Shown: positions 1 to 5,878 of the stretch, piece by piece | Position numbering within the stretch: the stretch's first letter is position 1 | Layout: every line of letters starts with the position of its first letter | The notes under the pieces: model-generated | What the model saw: only the letters and a program-made list of their open reading frames with translations | What the model was told of the DNA's origin: nothing | Databases searched by the model: none | Assembly (NCBI GenBank): GCA_902470035.1 | Contig: CABREZ010000068.1 | Span: 1-8,150 of the forward strand | Direction: 5' to 3' | DNA length: 8,150 nt | Origin: an uncultured Streptococcus sp. | Lineage (GTDB): Bacteria > Bacillota > Bacilli > Lactobacillales > Streptococcaceae | Program-made: the position numbers and the translations under genes

Positions 1-1232
1 GCTTTGAAGGCTTCAAGTACAGTCGGAACCGTTTCACCAGCCATGACTTCTCGCTCAGCTTCTGTCAATTCTGGGAAGTCTGAGAAGAAAAGGTCTGTCA
101 ATGGAACGATTTCGTCCACCGACTTCATTTGTGGTTTGTAGAGTTCCACCAATTTTTCAGCCTTATCAGTCAAACGTCCTGCTTCTTCAAGGAATGGTTT
201 AGCCATTTCAAAGATGGTCGCAAGGTCTGCATTCTTGATGTAGTCGTTGCTCATCCAGTCTAGTTTCTTCTGATCGAAAGCTGCTGGAGACTTGCTGAGA
301 CGGTTTTCATCAAAAAGTTTGATGAGCTCTTCGCGAGAAAAGATCTCATCTTCCCCACCAGGGTTCCAACCAAGCAAAGCGATGAAGTTAAAGACTGCTT
401 CTGGAAGGTAGCCCTTCTTACGGTAATCTTCGATAAATTGAAGGGTGTTAGTGTCCCGTTTAGACAACTTCTTACCAGTTTCAGAATTGATGATAAGTGT
501 CATGTGACCAAACTCAGGTGCTTCCCATCCAAGCGCTTCATAAACCATGAGCTGTTTTGGTGTGTTAGCAATATGGTCATCTCCACGGATAACGTGAGAG
601 ATTTGCATATCGTGGTCATCGATGACAACGGCAAAATTGTAAGTTGGGTAGCCATCTTTCTTTTGGATAACCCAGTCCCCACCGATATTGCCACCTTCAA
701 ATTCGATATCGCCTTTGACCATATCATGCCACTTGTAGATACCAGACTCATTCACTGCCAAACGAACCGTCGGGATGATGCCCGCTGCCTCACGTTCTGC
801 AACGTAAGCTGCTTTTTCTTCTTCGCTCATACCAAGGTATTCGTTGATGTAGCGAGGGGTTTCACCTGCTGCTTCTTGGCGTTCACGTTCTGCCGCCAAC
901 TCTTCTTCTGTCACATAAGACTTGTAGGCTTTTCCTTCAGCCAAGAGTTGGTCAATGTATGTTTGATAGAGTTCCAAACGTTCAGATTGGCGGTAGTTTT
1001 CATGGGTCTCAGGACTTTCATCCCAGTCCATGCCCAGCCAACGAAGGTTTTCAAGTTGCGAACGTTCTCCGTCTTCGACATGACGTTTGCGGTCCGTATC
1101 TTCGATACGGATGATAAAGGTTCCACCATGGTGGCGTGCATACAAGTAGTTAAACAATGCTGTACGAGCATTTCCGATGTGTAGTAGTCCGGTTGGACTT
1201 GGTGCATAACGCACACGAATATCTTTAGTCAC
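1..1232 (-). CDS. gltX: Glutamyl-tRNA synthetase, 3' end beyond window
   Basis: This cytoplasmic class I aminoacyl-tRNA synthetase joins glutamate to tRNA-Glu. In streptococci, which lack GlnRS, it also charges tRNA-Gln for later amidation by GatCAB (family knowledge). I translated 410 codons from the GTG at 1232. The start is supported by an AGGAG SD at 1241-1245, eight bases upstream. The N-terminus carries the class I signature PSPTGLLHIGN (residues 11-21, HIGH-type motif at 18-21) and RIEDTD at 42-47. The second catalytic loop is KKLSKRD at 254-260, the KMSKS equivalent. The anticodon-binding helical domain begins after about residue 320. Streptococcal GluRS is usually near 485 aa, so roughly 75 C-terminal residues lie off the left edge. 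No frameshift or missing key residue is visible. The gene has its own promoter after estA. Identification is essentially certain. Confidence 0.98.
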   Translation of the reverse strand, partial: MTKDIRVRYAPSPTGLLHIGNARTALFNYLYARHHGGTFIIRIEDTDRKRHVEDGERSQLENLRWLGMDWDESPETHENYRQSERLELYQTYIDQLLAEGKAYKSYVTEEELAAERERQEAAGETPRYINEYLGMSEEEKAAYVAEREAAGIIPTVRLAVNESGIYKWHDMVKGDIEFEGGNIGGDWVIQKKDGYPTYNFAVVIDDHDMQISHVIRGDDHIANTPKQLMVYEALGWEAPEFGHMTLIINSETGKKLSKRDTNTLQFIEDYRKKGYLPEAVFNFIALLGWNPGGEDEIFSREELIKLFDENRLSKSPAAFDQKKLDWMSNDYIKNADLATIFEMAKPFLEEAGRLTDKAEKLVELYKPQMKSVDEIVPLTDLFFSDFPELTEAEREVMAGETVPTVLEAFK

Positions 1233-1260
1233 GTATGTTTCTCCTAATCGTTCATTGATT

Positions 1261-1286
1261 CTGGGCTTCTCATCTAACTAGCCCAG
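1261..1286 (-). other. Hairpin in gltX 5' leader
   Basis: A perfect 7-bp stem (CTGGGCT at 1280-1286 read on minus, with AGCCCAG at 1261-1267) encloses a 12-nt loop. It lies between the predicted gltX transcription start and the SD. No T-tract follows on the minus strand and only a weak one on plus, so it is not a convincing terminator. A role in leader stability or regulation is inference only. Confidence 0.4.
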
Positions 1287-1300
1287 GTACTTTTCACTCT

Positions 1301-1309
1301 ATTATAGCA
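1301..1309 (-). promoter_or_regulatory. Extended -10 promoter for gltX
   Basis: On the minus strand this reads TGCTATAAT, a perfect -10 with the TGn extension. No good -35 is seen 17 bases upstream, as is common for extended -10 promoters. Transcription would start near 1294 and give a leader of about 60 nt before the GTG of gltX. Confidence 0.6.
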
Positions 1310-1330
1310 TATCTCCCAAGGAGTAGCTTC

Positions 1331-2113
1331 CTAATCGAGTCGTTCTTCTAGTTCAAAATTGATCGGCAGGGTTGCTAAGAAATGTTCCAACTCCCGCTCC
1401 CAATAAAACCATTCATGTTTTCCTGGTCCATGGCTGTAGGTGATATCAAAGCCGAGGTCCTTCAGATGATCCACAGCTATATTGTTGGCCTCATACAGAG
1501 CATCTTGCTCTCCGCACCAAGCCCATAAGACCGTCTTTTTATCTGAGTACTTCTCCGCAATGCTTTCCAAGGAGTAAGGACTTGTCGTCCAATCTTCTAG
1601 CTTTCCAAAGACCCCTTGCCAATAAGCTGCACTTCCAAGGTCGGTGTTTGCCAGTTGACGCCCCTCAAAGCTAAGAGCACCAGAAAAGCTAGCGGCATGC
1701 GAGAAGCGATTGGTTTGAAGAGCCAGTTTGAAAGAGCCATAGCCCCCCATCGATAGACCAGCAATAAAGGTCTTCTCCCGCTTCTTAGTCATATTGGGGA
1801 AGAAACGTGCCAAGGTCTTAGGCAATTCCTCTGCGATGGCTGTGTAATAGGGATAACCATACTGTGTATCTGTATACCAACCATTATTGGTATTAGGCAA
1901 AACGACAATCAAATTGGTCGAACGTAGGATCCGTTCTACATTGGTCCGTTTCAACCAGGAGTACTGATTGCCATTCATCCCATGAAGGAGATAGAGGACC
2001 GGGATATCTTGATCATCCGGATTTTTCACCCGAGACGCATCTGGATAGAGGACGTTGATCCCCCACTCCATTGCGAGCGCTTCTGAATAATATTCAATCT
2101 GCATTACTGCCAT
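1331..2113 (-). CDS. estA: EstA-type serine esterase (tributyrin esterase family)
   Basis: This is a 260-aa alpha/beta-hydrolase of the esterase D / EstA family. Members hydrolyse short-chain acyl esters and can deacetylate carbohydrates. The product closely resembles pneumococcal EstA as I remember it. Visible hallmarks are LLHGMNG (about 42-48, oxyanion-hole loop), the nucleophile elbow GLSMGG with Ser121, the acid in CGEQD (Asp204) and the His in KHEW (His233). No signal peptide or membrane segment is seen, so it is probably cytoplasmic. The start is the ATG at 2113, with a TGAGGA SD seven bases upstream; an in-frame ATG at 2104 is less well placed. It follows RNase J2 by 73 bases with no promoter visible between them, so it is probably transcribed with rnjB. 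The natural substrate cannot be read from the sequence. Confidence 0.93.
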   Translation of the reverse strand: MAVMQIEYYSEALAMEWGINVLYPDASRVKNPDDQDIPVLYLLHGMNGNQYSWLKRTNVERILRSTNLIVVLPNTNNGWYTDTQYGYPYYTAIAEELPKTLARFFPNMTKKREKTFIAGLSMGGYGSFKLALQTNRFSHAASFSGALSFEGRQLANTDLGSAAYWQGVFGKLEDWTTSPYSLESIAEKYSDKKTVLWAWCGEQDALYEANNIAVDHLKDLGFDITYSHGPGKHEWFYWERELEHFLATLPINFELEERLD

Positions 2114-2148
2114 CTATCTTTCCTCACCATTTCTTTCTTCTTTGACAA

Positions 2149-2171
2149 GAAAAAGCCGACGATCGACTTTT
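2149..2171 (-). terminator. Weak intrinsic terminator between rnjB and estA
   Basis: On the minus strand AAAAGTCGA pairs with TCGGCTTTT across a 3-nt loop (2163-2171 with 2151-2159), with one G-U pair, then runs into TTTTTC. The GC core is only about five pairs. It probably terminates part of the rnjB transcripts and lets the rest read into estA, which has no promoter of its own that I can see. Confidence 0.5.
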
Positions 2172-2186
2172 CCTCTTATGTTAATC

Positions 2187-3848
2187 TTAGCGTACTTCCA
2201 TGACAACTGGCAAGATAGCTGGTCGACGTTTGGTCTGGTCAAAGAGGTACTTAGCCAAACTATCACGAACAGCACTCTTGAGCTCACCCCAATCGAAGCT
2301 GTCCTGAGCCAAGTATTCTTCCACACTTTGGTTGACAATTTCTGCACTTTCGCGCAAGATATCGCGACTCTTCTTCACGTAGACAAAGCCACGGGTGTGA
2401 ACTTTTGCCTTCGAGATGATGCGTTTCTCACGACGGTTAACCGTAATAGCCACAATAAAGATACCATCTTCTGAAAGGACTTTCCGGTCACGGAGAACGA
2501 CATTCCCAACATCTCCAATGGCATTCCCATCGATGAGAACATCTCCTGCAGAGACGCTACCAGCTGGGACGAAGTCCCCATTGTCATATTCCATGATGGA
2601 GCCTTTTTTCGGAATGAAGATATTTTCAGGTAAAATCCCCACTTCCATAGCAAGCCTTGCATGGGCATCCAATTCACGGTATTCCCCTTGGATTGGGAAA
2701 AGATAGTTCGGACGCAGTAAGTTGATCATCAACTGCAGATCACGCGCATTTCCATGTCCTGATACACGCAAGCTTTGAGTAATCTGTTTGACGACTCCTC
2801 CTGCTTGGTAGACCATGTTTTCTACACGTGCCATAACCGCTTCTTTGGCGATAGATGGAGTTGTTACGATATAAACCAAGTCACCATCCTTGATTTCGAC
2901 ATAGCGGTGACGGCCAATGGACATCTTACGAAGTCCGTTGATCGGCTCACCCATACGTCCAGTTTCAAGAATAATCAATTCATGGTCCTCAAAACGAGAC
3001 ATTTCTTTTGGCTTGATCAATAATTTTTCGTTGGCCAAAGAAAGCTTATTTAAACGAATCCCTGTCCGGACGATATTTTCTACGTCAAATCCAGTCAAAA
3101 CAACCCGACGCCCTGTCTCTGCAGCTGCATCAAAGACCTGCTGGATCCGTGATAGGTTACTAGCAACAGCAGCAACAATTACCCGGCCATCCCAGTCCCC
3201 AATGGTATCCAGGATTTCATCTCCAACTTCTTGCTCGCTAGCCACTTGAACAGTGCTGTCAGCATTAGCAGAGTCACTCAAGAGAGCTAGCACGCCTTCG
3301 CGTCCAATCTCTGCCAACCGAGCAAAGTCTGTCGCATAAAACTCACTTGCTGTCTGGTCAAACTTGAAGTCTCCTGTATAGACGATGTTGCCCTCAGGAG
3401 TCTTGATGACAATTCCCAAACTTTCTGGAATAGAGTGGGTTGTCTGGAAGAAGGAAACCACGGTTCCTCCAAAATCGATTTCTGAATTGGCATCGATCAC
3501 ATGGAAGTCATTGAACTTCTTGACACTGTCGTTGCCCTTGACAAAGAGCTTGGCCAACTCGACGGTCAACTCCGACCCAAATACTGGAACTTTAGCCTCC
3601 GCTAAAAGATAGGGAAGAGCTCCGATGGCATCCGCATGCCCGTGTGTTAAAAAGACTCCTGCGATACGATCGCTATTCTCAAAGAGGTAGTCCATGTTGG
3701 GAATAACAACATCGACCCCTAGTTGCTCATTTTCTGGATACTTGAGACCAGCATCCAAAACAAAAATAGAGTCATTTACTTCAGCTATGTAGAGGTTTTT
3801 CCCGTTTTCACGGACTCCACCTAAAGTAATCAACTTAATGTTACTCAT
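2187..3848 (-). CDS. rnjB: Ribonuclease J2 (metallo-beta-lactamase / beta-CASP family)
   Basis: This 553-aa protein matches the size of streptococcal RNase J2, which partners RNase J1 in 5'-to-3' exonucleolytic and endonucleolytic mRNA decay in the cytoplasm. The metallo-beta-lactamase core is seen in THGHADAIG (68-76), TTHSIPES (136-143), TGDFKFD (158-164) and SDSANAD (191-197). The beta-CASP part contains SGHGNARD (363-370) and FPIQGEYREL (384-393), followed by a C-terminal domain ending near PVVMEVR. Compared with the RNase J1 pattern HxHxDH, the last His is Ala74, and the His of PIHGEY is Gln387. Both are metal-ligand positions, so strong independent catalysis is unlikely, as is typical of J2. 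The start is the ATG at 3848 with an AAAGGAG SD at 3854-3860. It has its own promoter and leader, and estA follows. Confidence 0.95.
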   Translation of the reverse strand: MSNIKLITLGGVRENGKNLYIAEVNDSIFVLDAGLKYPENEQLGVDVVIPNMDYLFENSDRIAGVFLTHGHADAIGALPYLLAEAKVPVFGSELTVELAKLFVKGNDSVKKFNDFHVIDANSEIDFGGTVVSFFQTTHSIPESLGIVIKTPEGNIVYTGDFKFDQTASEFYATDFARLAEIGREGVLALLSDSANADSTVQVASEQEVGDEILDTIGDWDGRVIVAAVASNLSRIQQVFDAAAETGRRVVLTGFDVENIVRTGIRLNKLSLANEKLLIKPKEMSRFEDHELIILETGRMGEPINGLRKMSIGRHRYVEIKDGDLVYIVTTPSIAKEAVMARVENMVYQAGGVVKQITQSLRVSGHGNARDLQLMINLLRPNYLFPIQGEYRELDAHARLAMEVGILPENIFIPKKGSIMEYDNGDFVPAGSVSAGDVLIDGNAIGDVGNVVLRDRKVLSEDGIFIVAITVNRREKRIISKAKVHTRGFVYVKKSRDILRESAEIVNQSVEEYLAQDSFDWGELKSAVRDSLAKYLFDQTKRRPAILPVVMEVR

Positions 3849-3884
3849 GTTTTCTCCTTTATGTGATGGTTCATACTTACGGTC

Positions 3885-3926
3885 CTTGGTTCACCAAGTC
3901 GAATTACAGTTTTGCAAATTTCTTGC
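3885..3926 (-). other. Two short hairpins in rnjB 5' leader
   Basis: Between the predicted start (about 3931) and the rnjB SD, the minus-strand transcript can form TGCAA-gaaat-TTGCA (3912-3926) and CTTGG-tgaa-CCAAG (3885-3898). Both are perfect 5-bp stems. They may protect or regulate the leader of an RNase mRNA, but that is inference. Confidence 0.35.
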
Positions 3927-3937
3927 ATATCTAGAAC

Positions 3938-3966
3938 ATTATACTATTTTTTCACGATTTTTTCAA
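3938..3966 (-). promoter_or_regulatory. Sigma-A-type promoter for rnjB
   Basis: The minus strand has TTGAAA (3961-3966), a 17-bp spacer and a perfect TATAAT (3938-3943). The start would be near 3931, giving a leader of about 83 nt. It lies directly downstream of the terminator of the preceding gene, so rnjB-estA forms an independent unit. Confidence 0.82.
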
Positions 3967-3975
3967 AAGTCAGAT

Positions 3976-4008
3976 CAAACAAAAGCCCTCCATCATCTGT
4001 TGGAGGAC
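3976..4008 (-). terminator. Intrinsic terminator of the 4062-4607 gene
   Basis: On the minus strand GTCCTCCA (4001-4008) pairs with TGGAGGGC (3985-3992) around an 8-nt loop, with one wobble, and is followed by TTTTGTTTG. It sits about 55 bases after the stop codon of the upstream gene and just before the rnjB promoter. Confidence 0.8.
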
Positions 4009-4061
4009 CCTTTATTAAGAACCAAGACGACAGCCTAGAATGTCAGCTTGCTAAAGAGACA

Positions 4062-4607
4062 CTAGTCCGAACGATAGTCATTTTTCTTATTCTCAATCAC
4101 CCGTATCGCTGCCTTAATGACGTGAAACTCATTTAGCAGTTCTTCTAGGTGGTGATAATTCCGATCGCTAAGCGCCCCCTTCTTAAGGGTTTGGGACAAG
4201 CTATAAAATCGATCGACATGCTCATCAATATTGGCCAGCAATTCTTTGGCTTCTTTTAAGCGATAGCGATTTAGAAGCTTGCTTTGACTATGTTTATAGG
4301 CGAGCACATTCTCACGATGAATATCTTGACAGACTTCCTTCTGCTCTTCATCCACCGTCAAATTGACCGCTTGGAAGCAAGTAATAAATTCTCTCTTCTT
4401 CAGATCACACACAAAGACGACACCGTCCTCTGCTACATAGGCTTCCGTATTGGGCCGTTGATCAAAACTGCTATCAAAATGATGAAGCGAGGGCACATGT
4501 TGATTGACCCAGCGTTTCAACTGCTCTTCATCGACCCCAAATCGTTCCATTGCTCTTTCTTTAAAGTGATCTCGACAGCTATATTCATGTGCATATGGCA
4601 ATCCCAC
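4062..4607 (-). CDS. Uncharacterised 181-aa protein downstream of structured RNA
   Basis: I do not recognise this protein. It is soluble and highly charged, with no signal peptide or membrane segment. The N-terminal half has a helix-like stretch HFKERAMERFGVDEEQLKRW, then a probable beta-hairpin around YVAEDGVVFVCDLKKREFITCF. This layout loosely recalls small RelE/BrnT-like or DUF4258 proteins, but the resemblance is weak. The C-terminal half (about 90-175) looks helical and rich in Leu, Glu and Lys, possibly coiled coil. The frame opens at 4625, and GTG codons at 4616 and 4607 could both start. I chose 4607 because GAGGTGA (4613-4619) lies five bases upstream, while 4616 has no comparable SD. 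There is no promoter between the terminator at 4640-4673 and this start. Expression should therefore depend on read-through from the long RNA upstream, or on a site I cannot see. A terminator follows the gene. Confidence 0.75.
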   Translation of the reverse strand: MGLPYAHEYSCRDHFKERAMERFGVDEEQLKRWVNQHVPSLHHFDSSFDQRPNTEAYVAEDGVVFVCDLKKREFITCFQAVNLTVDEEQKEVCQDIHRENVLAYKHSQSKLLNRYRLKEAKELLANIDEHVDRFYSLSQTLKKGALSDRNYHHLEELLNEFHVIKAAIRVIENKKNDYRSD

Positions 4608-4612
4608 TGCCC

Positions 4613-4619
4613 TCACCTC
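4613..4619 (-). promoter_or_regulatory. SD that sets the GTG start at 4607
   Basis: The minus strand reads GAGGTGA, an unusually long match to the anti-SD, five bases before the GTG at 4607. It overlaps the alternative GTG at 4616, which argues against the longer form. Confidence 0.6.
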
Positions 4620-4639
4620 GACTTTCTAGCATGACAGAC

Positions 4640-4673
4640 AAAAAGACCTCCAGTCTTACGGGACTAGAGGTCT
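4640..4673 (-). terminator. Strong intrinsic terminator ending the structured RNA
   Basis: On the minus strand AGACCTCTAGTC (4662-4673) pairs with GACTGGAGGTCT (4644-4655) around a 6-nt loop. This gives 12 continuous pairs including one G-U, followed by TTTTTG. On the plus strand the G-U becomes a C-A mismatch and no T-run follows, so the direction is clear. The T-run ends only 20 bases before the SD of the next gene, the placement of an attenuator or of a terminator closing an independent RNA. Confidence 0.88.
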
Positions 4674-5055
4674 GGTCTGCTTCACTGACGAGAGGCGATT
4701 AACCATTTAGGCTAACGAAAACAACAGTTATGATTTTCATTTCTTTTCATGGTACGTTTTCACATACCAGTGGTTTTCTTTGCAATTTCTCTTTCAGTTT
4801 TGTTACAAAGCACTCAGTTGAGCATACCGAAGTTCGAAAACCATCTAAAGCTTCCACTACTATTTACACGTATTTCAATGTCATTTAGTAAGTTAAGCAG
4901 ACTTACTTGACGGCTCAACCGATTTAACATTTCCGACGTTAAGTCTCTTTTCATAAAGAGCACGAACAAGTGTCAGCGAAGACAGACCTAAAACGAAGTA
5001 ACCTAATGTATGAATCTATAAGGCATTGGTATCAACCCCTTCTCCCTTATCTTCA
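4640..5055 (-). ncRNA. Long structured RNA (about 415 nt), family not recognised
   Basis: A strong promoter at 5061-5089 and the terminator at 4640-4673 define this RNA. A long-range helix joins GGTCTG-t-CTTCGCTGAC (4972-4988) to 4674-4689 with 16 pairs and one bulge, enclosing about 280 nt. Inside are local hairpins at 4945-4960 (6 bp), 4924-4942 (5 bp), 4880-4911 (11 bp with a 3-nt bulge), 4750-4769 (8 bp with a GAAA loop) and 4699-4715 (6 bp). A second long helix pairs 4836-4843 with 4771-4778 (8 bp). A 5' domain pairs 5045-5050 with 5018-5023. G-U pairs in several of these become mismatches on the plus strand. It lacks the hallmarks I know for RNase P RNA, tmRNA and the T-box (no UGGNACC element). 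It could be a free ncRNA, or the leader of the 4062-4607 gene. The 5' end is placed from the promoter only. Confidence 0.62.
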
Positions 5056-5060
5056 CCTAT

Positions 5061-5089
5061 ATTATACTCCTTTAATATTGGTATTGCAA
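5061..5089 (-). promoter_or_regulatory. Sigma-A-type promoter of the structured RNA
   Basis: The minus strand reads TTGCAA (5084-5089), a 17-bp spacer and a perfect TATAAT (5061-5066). The expected start is a purine near 5054-5057. It begins only about 30 bases after the stop of the ATPase gene, and no protein gene follows until 4607. Confidence 0.82.
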
Positions 5090-5119
5090 GCGATTACACA
5101 CTGAAACTAGTTTCTAAAT

Positions 5120-5878
5120 TTATTCAAAGAAACGGTAGTAATCAGACAAGTCCATCTTAGCCTTTTCCTCTTGGTTCAAGTCCTGGATAATCTTTCCATC
5201 CTTCATGACAATCAAGCGATTTCCGTACTTGAGGGCATCTTCCATATGGTGGGTGATCATCAAGGCAGTCAATTGATCTGTTTTGACAAATCGATCCGTC
5301 AGCTCCATCAAGGCCTGACTCGTCTTGGGATCGAGGGCAGCTGTATGTTCGTCCAAAAGTAAGAGTTCTGGCCGTTTCAGGGTAGCCATCAACAAGCTCA
5401 GAGCCTGACGTTGTCCACCAGATAAGAATTCTACCGCCGTATCAACATGCTTCTCTAAACCATTGCCAATCTGGCTCAAAACCTCTTTAAACTTGTCTTT
5501 GTACTGGGCAAGGCGACGAGGAACCAATCCCCGCTTTTCTCCTCGGAATTTTGCAATCAGGAGATTCTCAGCCACTGTCATACGTGGGGCTGTCCCCATC
5601 TTTGGATCTTGGAAGACACGGGATAGGTATTTTGCCCGTTTTTCTGGACCATAGTGAGTCACATCCTCTCCCTTAATCAAGACTTGACCACTGGTCAGAG
5701 GAAGGGTCCCAGCCAAGGTGTTGAAGAGGGTTGATTTCCCAGCACCATTGCCCCCAAGAATGGTGATAAAGTCATGCTCATGAATCTCCAAAGAGACATT
5801 ATCCAAAATGACTTTTTCTTCATTCAAGCCATTATTCACCACGATGGTGGCATTTTTTAATTCTACAATTGCAGTCAT
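5120..5878 (-). CDS. trpZ: ABC transporter ATP-binding protein, TrpZ type
   Basis: This 252-aa ATPase drives an ABC importer at the inner face of the membrane. Its motifs are complete: Walker A GGNGAGKST (42-50), Q-loop Gln90, signature LSGGQRQ (152-158), Walker B LLLLDEHTAALDP (172-184, catalytic Glu177) and H-loop His210. DEHTAALDP is typical of the COG1101-like ATPases that pair with COG4120-like permeases. In streptococci such a system, TrpXYZ, is the predicted tryptophan importer. The substrate is family inference, and the symbol is tentative. The ATG at 5878 overlaps the permease stop by four bases (ATGA), so the two are translationally coupled. No convincing terminator follows the stop, only a 12-base palindrome at 5103-5114. 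Its transcript may therefore run into the structured RNA and end at 4640. Confidence 0.88.
   Translation of the reverse strand: MTAIVELKNATIVVNNGLNEEKVILDNVSLEIHEHDFITILGGNGAGKSTLFNTLAGTLPLTSGQVLIKGEDVTHYGPEKRAKYLSRVFQDPKMGTAPRMTVAENLLIAKFRGEKRGLVPRRLAQYKDKFKEVLSQIGNGLEKHVDTAVEFLSGGQRQALSLLMATLKRPELLLLDEHTAALDPKTSQALMELTDRFVKTDQLTALMITHHMEDALKYGNRLIVMKDGKIIQDLNQEEKAKMDLSDYYRFFE

Noticed and set aside
438..1184. Long plus-strand open frame (248 codons) opposite gltX
   Set aside because: It is antisense to a clear GluRS reading frame, rich in Cys and Phe in an unnatural pattern, and has no SD. It is a shadow of gltX codon structure.
4284..4634. Plus-strand open frame of 116 codons opposite the 4062-4607 gene
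   Set aside because: It is antisense to a frame with a better SD and a terminator, and no promoter or SD is seen on the plus strand.
4699..4740. Mini-ORF MKIITVVFVSLNG, hydrophobic and type-I-toxin-like
   Set aside because: It is only 13 codons, has no SD, and lies within a helix-forming part of the RNA; probably chance.
4640..5055. RNase P RNA, tmRNA or T-box leader
   Set aside because: The conserved GAGGAAAGTCC of RNase P, the tag reading frame and tRNA-like ends of tmRNA, and the TGGNACC element of T-boxes are all absent.
4640..5055. Type III toxin-antitoxin RNA with tandem repeats
   Set aside because: I looked for direct repeats of about 30-45 nt and found none. Only the overall layout is similar, so it is kept as a hypothesis and not annotated.
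5103..5114. Perfect 12-base palindrome after the ATPase stop codon
   Set aside because: The stem would be five pairs with a two-base loop and no T-run, so it is not a terminator. It could be a protein site, but nothing else supports this.
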